Source of the DNA: Elymus sibiricus
Taxonomy: Eukaryota; Streptophyta; Magnoliopsida; Poales; Poaceae
Reading direction: 5' to 3'
DNA: 64,000 nt
Assembly (NCBI GenBank): GCA_039707655.1
Contig: CM077665.1
Location: forward strand, 293,946,205-294,010,204
The translations under genes were made by a program, and so were the position numbers. Under the pieces are notes generated by a model. It ran no database searches, had not been told where the DNA came from, and saw nothing but the letters and a program-made list of their open reading frames with translations. Shown in pieces: positions 21,960-33,327 of this stretch; positions within the stretch are counted from its first letter, which is position 1; each line of letters begins with the position of its first letter.

Positions 21960-23134
21960 TTCAGAGAAAAACAGCTCTGGCACTGAAACTGCCATAACTT
22001 TCGCATACGAGCTCCGAATTGAGCAAACTCAAGCTTGTTGGATTCAGGACGACAAGTGCTATCCAACAGCGGCAAAACTTAAGAAGAGGCAGTATAAAAA
22101 TGCCAATGGTATAGAGATGAGAAACCTCTATCAATGAAGAACCGGCAAAAACACCAACATCGAAAACATCATAGAAGATGCATATGGACTGCGTTTTCGA
22201 TGAACTTGACCTTGTCATGAAGCTGACCATAAGCTCAAGAAACCTCAAAGAGAAAAACCAACCAAGAACCAAGAAAGATGATGATGCCAAGAATGCAATG
22301 GTTTGAGCTCTCAACGAATGATACAATCAAGCTACTCACTTGAGAGCCCCCTTGATAGTACGGCTATCTATCCTATAACCCAGTCTCCCAACTACCACTA
22401 TGAGACCGGTAAAATAGAAAACCCTATCAAGGTCAAACCTTAGCCTTGCGCATATTCCACTTGAGCTAGATGATGACGATCTTGACTTCCTCAAGATAGA
22501 CCACCTTTCTTGATTGCGTTGGCTTGATGAAGATTAGTTGATTGCTCCCCCATACTCCACTATGGGTGAGCCACTCTTCGGCACATCTTCACAAGTTCAT
22601 TGCCACCACAATGGACGGCAAGCTTCAAGCATGATCTCTCCGTGATGCTTCACTTGAACTTGCACACCGCAACCTTGATGACGATCACCACTTGATGTCA
22701 TCCTCCATGGATTGTATGGGATCTTCTTATTGATGCTAGCCCATGGAAACATACCTAACCCCACAAAGAACACTCACAGGGAACATGGGTTAGTACACAA
22801 AGCGTAATGGACAATGCTTACCATACCATGGGATCACTTGATCTCTCTCGATACATCTTGTACGCTTTGTGTGTTGATCAACTTGATTCACTCTTTGACT
22901 TAGTCTTGATCAACCTTGTATCTTATCTTCTCTATGACCAATCTTTGGATAAAACCTTGAATACCACCTTGGTCACCATATAAACTCCTTGAAACCAACA
23001 GATGGACTTCAAGAAGTGCCTATGGAGTGCCTATGGACAAATCCTTCGAATATAACTTAAGGCAACCATTAGTCCATAGGGATTGTCATCAATTACCCAA
23101 AACCACACATGGAGAAATGTGCTCTTACAACTAT

Positions 23135-23254
23135 GTCAATAGGTTAGTCCCAAAAATGATATAAAGTTGTTATAAAATGATTGTAAAACATCCAAGAATG
23201 ATAATATAACAGTGTGGAACAAGCAAAAATTATAGATACGTTGGAGACGTATCA
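23135..23254 (-). repeat. 5' LTR of element S, distal piece
   Basis: GTCAATAGGTTAGTCCC through GAGACGTATCA matches the equivalent part of the 3' LTR (to 14120). It marks the outer end of element S on the coding strand. Confidence 0.92.
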
Positions 23255-23259
23255 TGGGT

Positions 23260-24611
23260 AAACAAATTACTCTTGCGCAATTGATAGAAAAGCAGATAGT
23301 TATGTGATGTTCACGGCAATGATCATGTATATATAGGCATCACGTCCACAAGCAAATAGGTCGACTCCTGTCTGCACCTATTACTATTACTCCACTCATC
23401 GACCGCTATCCAGCATGCTTCTAGAGTATTAATTAAAACAGAGCAATGCTTGGAGAATGATGACATGATGTAGACAAAGTAAACTCAAACTATAGGAATG
23501 AACCCCATCGTTTTATCCTTAGTAGCAACAACACAAAGACGAATCTTGTCCCCTACTTTGTCACTGGGATATAGAAACGCGCCAGGTTGAACCTACCACA
23601 ACGCACCACTCCCACCGATGAAATATCAATCTACTTGGCCAAAGCATATCAATAGATAGGAGAGCATTACGAAGCTATAATGATCATGCACATAAGAGAT
23701 AATATAATTCAGAGGCATCTCAAATACTTTTCATGAATAATCTGAACATAAACACACAATTCATCGGATCCCGACAAACACACCGCGCAATAGGATTACA
23801 TCGGATAGATCAAAGAAGATGCGATGATCATTGTATTGAAGATCATAATAGAGAGAGAGATTTCCATCTAGTCCCTCTGTTCCAAAATATAAGGCTTTTT
23901 AGAGATTTCACTAGAGGACTACATACGGAGCAAAATGAGTGAATCTACGCTCTAAAGTATGTCTATATACATCCGTATGTAGTTCCCTAATGGAACCTCT
24001 AAAAAGACTTATATTTAGGAACAGAGGGAGTAGGTACTAGCTATGGACCCGTAGGTCTGTGGTGAACTACTCACACATCATCATGAGGGCAGCAAGGTTG
24101 ATGAAGAGGCCCTCCGTGATCGATCCCCCCTCAGGCAGGGTGCCGGAACGGAGCTCCAGATGGCCTCGCGACGGAACAGAGACTTGCGGCAGCAGAAAAA
24201 GGGTTTCGGGCTGCCTCTTTTATTTCTAGGGTGAAAGAGAATTTATAGGCCAGAGAGGGGCGTCGGGAGGCAACCGATGGAGGCACAAGCCATCAGGGCG
24301 CCCCCCTGGGGCGCGCCCTGTTGTCTTGTGCGGCCCTTGTGCGGCCCCCGACGTCCTTCCGAAGCTTCCATGTCTTCTTTTGGTCCAGAAAAAATCATCA
24401 AAAAGTTTTGTGGCAATTGGACTTCGTTTGGTACTGTAAACCTCAAAAGCAAAAAACACGCAGAAAACAGCAACTGGCACTGGGCACTAGGTCAATAGGT
24501 TAGTGCTCAAAAAAATTATAAATTGGTAAATAATGACCCAAAAAGTATCCTAGAATGATAATATATCAGCATGGAGCAATCAAAAATTATAGATACGTTG
24601 GAGACGTATCA
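23260..24611 (-). repeat. 3' LTR of element B, proximal piece (with MITE)
   Basis: This continues the B LTR after element S and ends GAGACGTATCA at 24611 next to the polypurine word. With the first piece the LTR totals about 1.57 kb after removing the MITE, compared with 1547 bp for the 5' copy. Confidence 0.9.
23871..24030. mobile_element. Stowaway MITE (160 bp)
   Basis: The inverted ends are GTCCCTCTGTTCC and, on the other strand, CTCCCTCTGTTCC. The flanking target duplication is TA (23869-23870 and 24031-24032). The matching position in B's 5' LTR (near 29150) is empty, so the MITE arrived after B. The body has long inverted halves (ATATAAG..CTTTTTAGAG against CTCTAAAAAG..CTTATAT). It resembles Thalos-type Stowaways of Triticeae. 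Confidence 0.93.
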
Positions 24612-27449
24612 AGCATCCCCAAGCTTAATTCCTGCTCGTCCTCGAGTAGGTAAATGATAAAAACAGAATTTTTGATGTGACATGCTATCCACTATGTAAT
24701 CTTATTCAGGTATGCTCATTGAGAAAATATGAATCAACAAATATTAACATAGCAATATTCAAAGTGTAAGAAACAGAATTGTTAATTCCTAAAAGTATAT
24801 GATTCTTAAGAAATGTTTACCCCCCATTCATCTTATTGTATTAGCAAGGCATGGCTCCATCTTCACCACATTAATACAAATGTTAAGCATCATGGTGTCC
24901 AAGTCAGGCAATTGGTTCGTACCTTTTCAATATGCGTCAACTTTTTATTCTTCACGCAATACATGAGTGTGAGCCATTGGACATAGCATTTAGGTGGAAT
25001 AGAGTATGGTGGTAGATATCAAAGGGGTAGGAAGTGGAGAAGATAGTCTCACATCAACTAGGCATACCAACGGGCTATGGAGATGCCCATCGATAGATGT
25101 CAATGAAAGGACTAGGGATTACCATGCAAATGATGCACTAGAGCTATAAGTGTATGAAAGTTCAAATGAAGCTAAGTGGGGTGTGCATCCAACTTGCTTG
25201 CTCATGAAGACCTCGGGCATTTGAGGAAGCCCATCGTAGGAATATACAAGCCAAGTTTGAAATAATGAATAGGTAATTCCCATTAGCATATGAAAGTGAT
25301 ATATCATGAGACTCTCTACATGGGGAACATGGTGCCACTTTGAGGCACAAGTGTGGTAAAGGATAGTAGCAAAGTCCCTTATCTCATTTTCTCTCTTTTT
25401 TTCCAGAAAGGATGGTGGGCTTATTTGGCCTCCCCCATCTTTATTTTCGTCAGGAGTCTCATCTAGACTTATGGGAGAATCATCGTCTCCATCATTCTTT
25501 CCTCACTGGGACAATGCTCTAACAATGATGATTGTCACACTTTTATTTACTTACAACTCAACATGGAGAACTGATATGAAGATATAACTCTGTATGAATG
25601 CCTCTGGCAGTGTACCAGGATGTGCAATGATCTAGCGTGACATGTATCAAAAACATTATGAAGGTGGCTTTGCCACAAATACTATGTCAGCTCTATATGA
25701 TCATGCAAAGCAATATGACGATGAACGAACTAGTCATGTGAAGTGACGATGGAATTTGCATGGCAATATATCTCGGAATGGCTATGGAAATGCCATGATA
25801 GGTAGGTACGGTGGCTGTTTTGAGGAAGATATAATAAGGCTTATGTGCAACAGAGCATATCATGTCACGGGGTTTGGATGCACCGGCGAAAGTTGCACCG
25901 ATCCTCGAGGTGAGAACGGGCTATGCACGGTACCGAAGAGGCTAGCAAATTATGAAAAGGTGATATTGCGTATGTCCATGGTTTCACATTAGTCATAAAG
26001 AACTCATATACTTATTGCAAAGTTTTATTAGTTTATCATAAATCAAAGTACTAATCGCATGCCCTGAGGGAAGAGGTTGGTAGGAGTTAACCATCGCGCG
26101 CTTCTGACCCGAAACAACACTAGGATTTCAACGAGGAATAGAAATGCTCACACATCATCACCATGCCTCTTTAATTTTTAGATGAACAAAAAGGTCAACC
26201 CCTCTTAATATCGACACTTCTACGGTTTAACAATTATGAACTCACACCAATTTCATATTACTACATCGATATCATTAACCCACAATTTCTTTATATGTGC
26301 TGCATGATGGTTTTGATTATAACTCTTTGAATACCTAATATTTTTGGACTAGCGTGTATGACCCATGAAAATTACCGTCACTATTTATTAACTCTCAAAC
26401 AAATATAAGTGAAGAACGAGAGTGAAATCATTTCTTTAAAATCTACACGCCACCGTGCTCAAAAAGATATAAGTGAAGTACTAGAGCAACTGCTAAGCTC
26501 AAAACATATAAGTGAAGCACATAGAGTATTCTAACAAATTATGATGAAGGTGTGTCTCTCTTAAATAGGTGTGTCTAGCAAACAATGACTGTGGCAAACT
26601 GAAAGTAAAAGCAAATAAAAGCAAACGACGCTCCAACCAAAACTCATATCATGTGACGAATAAAAATATAGCTTCAAGTGACATACTGATGGATTTGAGA
26701 CGAAAGAGGGGATGCCTTCCGGGGCATCCCCAAGTTTAGACGCTTGAGTCTCCTTTAAAATATTACCTTGGGGTGCCTTGGTCATCCCCAAGCTTAGGCT
26801 CTTGCTACTCCTTATTCCTTTGTCCATCAAGATAACACCCAAAACTTGAAAACTTCAATCACACAAAACTCAACAAAACCTCGTGAGATCCGTTAGTATA
26901 AGAAACATATTGCATACTTTAAGTACTGTTGTAAATTGATTCAAATTTCATAAATTCATAATAGGTATTGTATTATAACTTCTCCATGGCTTATACCCCC
27001 CGATACAATCCATAGTTTAATCAAAATTAGCAACTATGCAAGCAAAAACACAATCTGTCTAAAACAGAACAGTCTGTAGCAATCTGTAGAGAACATATAC
27101 TTATGTAACTCTAAAAATTCTGAAAATTAGGTAAACCTCGAAAATTTGTATAGCAACACCGTGTAAAAATGTCAGATCATTATCGCGCTCTAGAAAAAAA
27201 ATGAAAGTTCCTGTACTGGAGTCAAAAGTTTCTGTTTTGTTTCGCATCGATTCTACTCATCTTGTGAGTAATCCCAAAGGCTTTACTTGGCACAAACACT
27301 AATTTAAACACAAAAACATAATCATTACATAGGCAATAATCATGTTATTAAAAATAAACAGAAATTTCAAATCAAAAATTGATAACTATTGGGTTGCCTC
27401 CCAACAAGCGCTATTGTTTTATGCCCCTAGCTAGGCATAATGCATAGTC
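24612..27449 (-). other. Polypurine tract and long 3' untranslated interior of element B
   Basis: The polypurine word abuts the LTR at 24612-24627. About three TAAGTGAAGCAC repeats lie near 26400-26530. The conserved hairpin is at 26708-26731, and extra polypurine-like words are at 26724-26738 and 26782-26796. I see no protein-coding region on either strand. Confidence 0.6.
26708..26731 (-). other. Conserved hairpin in element B
   Basis: GGGGATGCC (26708-26716) pairs with GGCATCCCC (26723-26731) around a 6-nt loop. It lies 719 bases downstream of the gag stop at 27450. The stem is identical to that in element S, while the loop differs in length and sequence. Confidence 0.6.
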
Positions 27450-27989
27450 TCAAGTATTGTCATCTTTGCTCACAAGGGATCCACTCCCCTTCACAATCTT
27501 ATTCTTCCTAGAACAAAGAACATCAAGCTTTTGTTCCATGGTATCAAGCCTCCTATTGTGTAACATGACGTTTCCATGAATTTTAGAGATAGAATTGAAC
27601 ACCCCTCTAAAATTAGACTCCATACTAGTTCTAGCCTCTTTGATTAGCTCAGTTTGCCGGTGGCATACTAGTATAGCAGGTTCAATGGTTCCTATTTTAG
27701 GATCCCCAAATATATTTTTCATCTTATCATAGGTGTCAAAATCTTTGTTCCCAAGAAAATCTTTCTCGAACATAGAATCTAGGACACGCCTATCAGAAAG
27801 GGATAAACCAACATAAAAACTTCTAAGGAGCAATTTAATGTGGCTCTTAGGATTAGCTCTAGCTTGAATTTCAAATAATCTATCCCATGCCTCTTTAAGT
27901 GATTCGTCACCTACTTGCTTAAAATCTAAGATTGGGGTACCCTCTCCCAAATAGGGTGGTCGAGCCATATCCAGAGAGGAACTAGCCAT
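27450..27989 (-). CDS. Short gag-like ORF of element B
   Basis: The ATG at 27989 opens a frame of 179 residues (start MASSSLDMARPPYLG). It has a charged helical middle (FKQVGDESLKEAWDRLFEIQ) typical of grass gypsy Gag and ends KDDNT, as does element S. It has no zinc knuckle and no protease. It is much shorter than usual Gag and looks like an N-terminal Gag piece joined to the family's C-terminal tag, which would be a non-autonomous design or an internal deletion. The frame is intact. Confidence 0.6.
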   Translation of the reverse strand: MASSSLDMARPPYLGEGTPILDFKQVGDESLKEAWDRLFEIQARANPKSHIKLLLRSFYVGLSLSDRRVLDSMFEKDFLGNKDFDTYDKMKNIFGDPKIGTIEPAILVCHRQTELIKEARTSMESNFRGVFNSISKIHGNVMLHNRRLDTMEQKLDVLCSRKNKIVKGSGSLVSKDDNT

Positions 27990-28140
27990 GACTTCAAACA
28001 AGAAAACTAGTAACAAGCAAAGACAAATATTTTTTTGTATTTTTGATTTTTATGTGACAAACTAAATATAACAGAAAATAAAAAAGAAGAACAAGTGGAT
28101 GAAAATTTGTGTGAAGTTACTTGGTAGTTGATGATGATAT

Positions 28141-28158
28141 TCCCCGGCAACGGCGCCA
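28141..28158 (-). other. PBS of element B
   Basis: TGGCGCCGTTGCCGGGGA on the minus strand, 11 bases from the LTR edge at 28170, matching the tRNA-Asp-type primer site. Confidence 0.85.
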
Positions 28159-28169
28159 GAAATCCTTCT

Positions 28170-29716
28170 TGATACTTGTGATCCGCGTTGGGTTTTCCGT
28201 GAAGAGGAACAGGTAATTGCAGCACAAAGCGGATAAGTATTTCCCTCAGTTATTAAACCAAGGTTTATCGAACCAATAGGAATATCAATCCTCAACTGTC
28301 TTCAGCAGCTGCACACAAATGAACAAACAACTTGCACCCAACGCGGGCAAGAGGGTTGTCGATCGCTTGATCTCGTTATTTGCAAGCAAATGAGTTGTGT
28401 GGATAATTGTTGATAAATATAAATTGCAAAATAAATAAAGGCAGCAAGGTAAATATAGTGTTTGTGAATATATAAGTGAATAGACCCGGGGGCCATATTG
28501 TTCCCTAGCGACATCTCTCATGTAGGCAGCATACGGTGGGTAAACAAATTACTGTTGGGCAATTGATAGAAAAGAGTATAGTTATGCGATGTTCACGGCA
28601 ATGATCATGTATATATAGGCATCACTTCCATAAGAAAATAGGCCGACTCCTGCCTGCACCTATTACTATTACTCCACTCATCGACCGCTATCCAGCATGC
28701 ATCTAGAGTATTAAGTAAAATAGAGTAATGCTTGGAGAACGATGACATGATGTAGACAAAGTAAACTCAAACAATATGAATGAACCCCATCGTTTTATCC
28801 TTAGTAGCAACAACACAAAGATGCATCTTGTCCCCTACTTTGTCACTGGGATATAGAAACTCGCCAGGTTGAACCTACCACAACGCACCACTCCCACCGA
28901 TGAAATATCAATCTACTTGGCCAAAGCATATCAATAGATCGGAGAGCATTACGAAGCTATAATCATCATGCACATAAGAGATAGTATAATTCTGAGGCAT
29001 CCCAAATACTTTTCATGAATAATCTAAACATAAACCCACAATTCATTGGATCCCAACAAACACACCGCACAATAGGATTACATCGGATAGATCAAAGCGA
29101 AGATGCGATAATCATTGTATTTAAGATCATAAGAGAGAGAGATTGCCATCTAGGTACTAGCTATGGACCCGTAGGTCTGTGGTGAACTACTCACACATCA
29201 TCATGAGGGTAGCAAGGTTGATGAAGAGTCCCTCTGTGATCGATCCCCCCTCCGGCAGGGTGCCGGAACGGAGCTTCAGATGGCCTCACGACGGAACAGT
29301 CACTTGCGGCGGCAGAAAAAGGGTTTCGGGACTGCCTCTTTTATTTTTAGGGTGAAAGAGAATTTATAGGCCAGAGAGGGGCGTCGGGAGGCAACCGAGG
29401 GAGGCACAAGCCATCAGGGCGCGCCCTATTGGCTTGTGCGGCCCTCGTGCGGCCCCCGGCCTCCTTCTGAAGCTTCCAAGTCTTCTTTTGGTAGAAAAAA
29501 ACATCAAAAAGTTTCGTGGCAATTGGACTTCGTTTGGTATTGTAAACCTGAAAAGCAAAAAACAAGCAGAAAACAGCAACTGGCACTGGGCACTAGGTCA
29601 ATAGGTTAGTGCTCAAAAATATTATAAATTGGTAAATAATGACCCAAAAGTATCCTAGAATGATAATATATCAGCATGGAACAATTAAAAATTATAGATA
29701 CATTGGAGACGTATCA
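28170..29716 (-). repeat. 5' LTR of element B (1547 bp)
   Basis: It runs from TGATACTTGTGATCCGCG to GAGACGTATCA. It contains the uninterrupted S target site near 28536 and the empty MITE site near 29150. The minus-strand TATA box is at 29361-29368. Confidence 0.92.
29361..29368 (-). promoter_or_regulatory. TATA box of element B 5' LTR
   Basis: TATAAATT on the minus strand, in the position equivalent to the TATA box of element S. Confidence 0.5.
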
Positions 29717-29721
29717 GGGCA

Positions 29722-30330
29722 TTTCGGGTTCGAGGAAGTTATCGGACGAATGCGAGGGGTATGTGCACTGTGCAGAAAGGCTAGCATTTAGAAAACAGGG
29801 AAGACGCGGGCAGCCTGACAACAGTTTTAAACACCGAAAATGTCTCATAATTATCCGGCTATAGTACCGATGTATGTTTAACGGTTCGGGTATCAAACGA
29901 CCTCCGAATGCGACAAAATTTGGCAGGCGGTCTACCTACAATATATTAAGAACGCACGCCAACTTTCAACCCATTCCAAGAACATTTTATACGCACTAAT
30001 AAAACAATGTTTTGACGATGTCGCGGGCGCGGGCGAGTGTGGTTTGTCTCGAAACGGTCAACGACGAGAACAGGAAGAGCCGGCAACTACGAACGGATGC
30101 AAGTTTTGGAAAATGACGGCGATGGAGTGCCAATGCAATGCAAATGATGCGAATGATGCGGTGATGAATGGAACAAACAAATAAATCACACGGCAAAACT
30201 CGAAATAACTGGAAGGCATCTGGAGCGTCAGTCTAGGGCTGTTATAACCTCTCCCGAGAGACCACCGAATGCCACCAAATTTTACCCAGCAATCATTCCA
30301 ATCCGGTCACTTGGAACCTCACAGTCCAAA
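29722..30330 (-). mobile_element. Unclassified repeat segment C, right part
   Basis: This is the continuation of C beyond element B's GGGCA duplication. It contains two related words, CCGAATGCGACAAAATTT near 29905 and CCGAATGCCACCAAATTTT near 30265. No ORF product is recognised. The right boundary is approximate. Confidence 0.3.
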
Positions 30331-31046
30331 GTCAGTTGCAGCTTCCATTCAGGCAAGAGTGGGCAATCTCTTGGGATCAAGCTCTGGATGCCCCCGAGGC
30401 ACCCGAGTCACTCCAAAGATTCCGTCCACTCATTCTCTGAAACCCAATGGATTCGAGGGCTAATGATGGGGTCATATGCTAGTGGTAGGGTCATGGACCT
30501 AACATCCGAGGCCCACCAAGGAGCCCACACCATCATTGAGGTCCCACGACCATAGATGCATTCGGATGCATATATCAGGATCCACTCGGATCCACAAAGT
30601 CACCCGGGCGTCTCCCCGTCAGTCGGCCAGGCTCCAGCACTCGGACAGAGAAGGGACGTGGGCGACGTGGGAGTTTCAATGGCTAGAGGACTTAAACAAT
30701 ACATCAAGTGTAGTCATACCTACCATTACCAGTAACTGTTGTAGTTATAGGCTGCCGTTACCAGAAACTATCGTCATAATGGCATTAATTCACCCTTGTA
30801 ATGACGCTCAACGGGTCCAGGCGAACTCTATATAAGCCGCCCCCGAGCTCCTGGACAAGGGTTCAGCATTCTCCTGTAATCACACCCCCGTGAGAAAACA
30901 CAAGCCTCAGGACACGAGATGTAGGGTTGCTACCTCTCCGAGAGGGGCTCAAACTCGTAAAATCCGAGTGTTACACTTGCGCTGTAGCTACGCTCTGCCC
31001 CTCCTTCGTAACCCTAGTACTCATTGTCAGGACCGTTGCCTCAACA
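30331..31046 (+). mobile_element. 3' end and LTR of gypsy-type element K (partial)
   Basis: A polypurine-like stretch (GGATTCGAGGGCTAA) precedes a likely LTR starting TGATGGGGTCATATGC at 30464. A TATATAAG box at 30829-30836 is followed by a transcript-start-like region, and the LTR ends with CTCAACA near 31046. The plus-strand arrangement fits a 3' LTR of about 0.58 kb. The rest of the element is lost or replaced on both sides, and the family is not identified. Confidence 0.45.
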
Positions 31047-31063
31047 ACCCAAAAGTCCATCGT

Positions 31064-31354
31064 CCGGTAAGAAGTGGCTACGATACTCTCATGGTCTAAG
31101 GAACCAAAGCATACATTAACTCTCAGTGTTATACTGGTAGACTTGTGACGATTGTATCTCAAAAGTATAACAAACAAGTTGGGTTAATTCAATACGATCG
31201 TTCTTCTATCATCATACTCTCAATGTTGTTTTGGGACTATTTTTACACTTAACGATATCCCAAGATCCAAAAAATATGATGAACATACAACACTTAGTTG
31301 TAAATGTAGAGATAAATAATACAATATTATTGCCTATAGGGCATATTTCCAACA
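31064..31354 (-). mobile_element. Short fragment J with a BARE/Angela-type LTR terminus
   Basis: On the minus strand the fragment starts TGTTGGAAATATGCCCTAT, nearly the same as the BARE/Angela LTR start seen in element M (39518). The sequence beyond it differs from M. It is bracketed by ATCGT (31059-31063 and 31355-31359), but the left edge lacks the expected terminal dinucleotide, so the TSD is uncertain. Confidence 0.4.
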
Positions 31355-31359
31355 ATCGT

Positions 31360-32069
31360 CATATAGAAGGAAAACATAAAGAGTTGTGAATGAGGCAAGT
31401 CGGCAAGAGGCACCAAGACACATCCATAACAGAAGAGGACACATGGTACGAGCGTGCGCGCTCGTACTAGTGGTCATACAATGCGCTGATGGCTCCAGGG
31501 TGTCCACCTCAACAACTTCTATAAAGGGAGGCACGCCAAAATCTCGACATGTGAGCCACCATTTGCGAAACAATGAACCAGAAGCCATCTTCCAAACCTA
31601 GTTGCCGCCATTTCCCATCTCATCTCCATAACCGCCACCACCTTCATCATCATAGCCATTCTCTCCAAGTTAATCATACTTGTAATCGATGCATCGCAAT
31701 CGGCAACTATTGTATGACATATTATCAATCAATCATTCAACTTTATGTTGTCTTCAATGAGTTCCTCTGCGATGATCGCCATGTGAGTAATTCCTTAAGT
31801 TAATGAACTCAGGAAGGCCTTGCAATCCTATGTATTTGTGCACGAAATCAAACGAATGACTTTGCGTAATTGACGTTATTTATATGTGGGTGTCGCAATG
31901 AAGTTTTATTTTCCTCTTCTCGTCCTAAGACCTTTCACGCTGCCAAGATCTCGTAGATCGATCAAGGGGAAGGTAAGAAGCGAGGATGTGTGGAACCCTC
32001 TTCTGAACACTAGTGACATGGATGATTAATACGATAGCGAAAAACAATTCCTTGGGAACAAATGAGGTA
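31360..32069. other. Unassigned repeat-like segment L
   Basis: Seven hundred bases between fragment J and LTR H. It has a TATAAAGG-like box near 31520 on the plus strand and a splice- or leader-like region after it (GCCACCACCTTCATCATC). It may be a degraded LTR or leader. No ORF product is recognised. Confidence 0.3.
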
Positions 32070-33327
32070 TGTGAAACGTCTCCAACGTATCTACTTTTCC
32101 AAACACTTTTGCTCTCGTTTCGGACTCTAATTTGCATGATTTGAATGGAACTAACCCGTACTGGCGATGTTTTCAACACAACTAACTTGGTGTTATTTTT
32201 GTGCAGAAATAAAAATCCTGGAATTGGACAAAACTTTTTGCGAAATATTTTTGGAGTAAATAATGAATTATGGAGCGAAGATCCACCGAAGGGGGCTACC
32301 TGTGGGCCACAAGCCAACAGGGCACGCCCACCCCCCTTGGGTGCGCCCTGATGGCTTGCGGGGCCCACATGGCTCCCCTGACCCTAATTCCCCTCCTATA
32401 AATTCACATCTTTGGAGAAAAAAATCAGAGAGAAGATTTCATCGCGTTTTACGAGACAGAGCCGCCGCCACCTCCTATTATTCCTCGGGAGGGCTGGTCT
32501 TGACTCCGTTTGGGGCTCCGGAGAGGGGGATTCATCATCGTCATCATCACCAACCCCTGTTCATCAACACCGCCATGATGCTCACCACCGGGAGTGAGTA
32601 ATTCCTTTGTAGGCTTGCTGGACTGTGATGGGATTGGATGAGATTGATCATGTAATCGAGTGAAGTTTGATAGGGCTTGATCCCTAGTATCCAATATGTT
32701 CTGAGATTAATGTTGTTATGACTTTGCTATGTTTAATGCTTGTCACTAGGGCCCGAGTGCCATAATTTCATATCAGAACCTATTGTGTTTTCATGAATAT
32801 AAGAATGATTTGGATCCTATCTTGCAAGTTGTATGCACCTATTACGTGTCTTGATCCGCATACCCCAAGGTGACAATAATTGGGATTCTTTCCGGTGATT
32901 GTCGTAGTTTGAGGAGTTCATGTATGCACCCTATGTTAATGCTTTGTTCCGGTTCTCTATTAAAAGGAGGCCTTAATATCCCTTAGTTTCCAATAGGACC
33001 CCGCTGCCACGGGAGGGTAGGACAAAAGATGTCATACAAGTTCTTATCGCAAGCACGTATGACTATATATAGAATACATGCCTACATTACATTGATGAAT
33101 TGGAGCTAGTTCTGTGTCGCCCTAGTGTGTAATTGTTACATGATTGATGTCATGTAAATCATTATCCATCACCGATCCACGTGCCAATGCTTTACATATA
33201 ATGAATTCTTCTAAGTTACTTTTGTTGTTGCTACTATCAGAACTGCTATAAAATTACGGTTGTCACTATTACTGTTAATGTTACTACTATTACTTGTTGT
33301 GCTACTAAAACTTTGCTGCAGAGAGAT
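32070..33327 (+). repeat. Gypsy LTR H (plus strand), interrupted by element E
   Basis: It starts TGTGAAACGTCTCCAACG and follows the order of Fatima/WHAM-type LTRs: a GC-rich U3, CTATAAATTC at about 32397, and a long AT-rich R/U5 ending ACTTTGCTGCAGAGA. It is broken near its 3' end by element E (33328). The remainder is presumably beyond the right edge of the window. Confidence 0.65.

Larger units (their letters stand above)
20417..23129 (-). mobile_element. Solo LTR (copia-type, 2713 bp) inside element S 5' LTR
   Basis: Read on the minus strand it starts TGTAAGAGCACATTTC and ends GGCGACCTCCACGTCCTTTCA. It is flanked by ACTAT at 20412-20416 and 23130-23134. There are no PBS, PPT or ORFs with element proteins, so it looks like the product of LTR-LTR recombination. 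The ends resemble copia LTRs such as that of G (which ends CACCCCC..CTCTAGAC..CA). A TATA box is at 21497-21504 and an array of short palindromes at 21546-21959. Confidence 0.85.
12557..23254 (-). mobile_element. Ty3/gypsy element S (Sabrina-like), nested in B's 3' LTR
   Basis: The TSD TGGGT is at 12552-12556 and 23255-23259. The uninterrupted B LTR copy at 28530 reads ACGGTGGGTAAAC, which confirms the site. S comprises 3' LTR 12557-14120, interior 14121-18955 and 5' LTR 18956-23254, the last enlarged by a solo LTR. Its own length is about 8.0 kb. It encodes only a broken gag-protease. Termini of TGATACGTCTCC type and a TGGCGCCGTTGC PBS fit the Sabrina/WHAM group known from barley and wheat; the exact family name would need a database match. 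Confidence 0.92.
12174..29716 (-). mobile_element. Non-autonomous Ty3/gypsy element B (Sabrina/WHAM-like)
   Basis: This element is flanked by GGGCA on both sides (12169-12173 and 29717-29721). Its order on the minus strand is 5' LTR (28170-29716), PBS (28141-28158), short gag-like ORF (27450-27989), long non-coding tail (24612-27449) and 3' LTR (12174-12556 plus 23260-24611). The 3' LTR is split by element S and carries a Stowaway MITE. Its own length is about 6.7 kb. No protease, RT or integrase is visible, so it would depend on another element's enzymes. Over the first 90 bp the LTRs differ at about six sites. Confidence 0.88.

Noticed and set aside
20726..22326. ORFs within the solo LTR
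   Set aside because: The solo LTR has no coding content. Frames cross the CGGTAGTACCG array and show no known domain.
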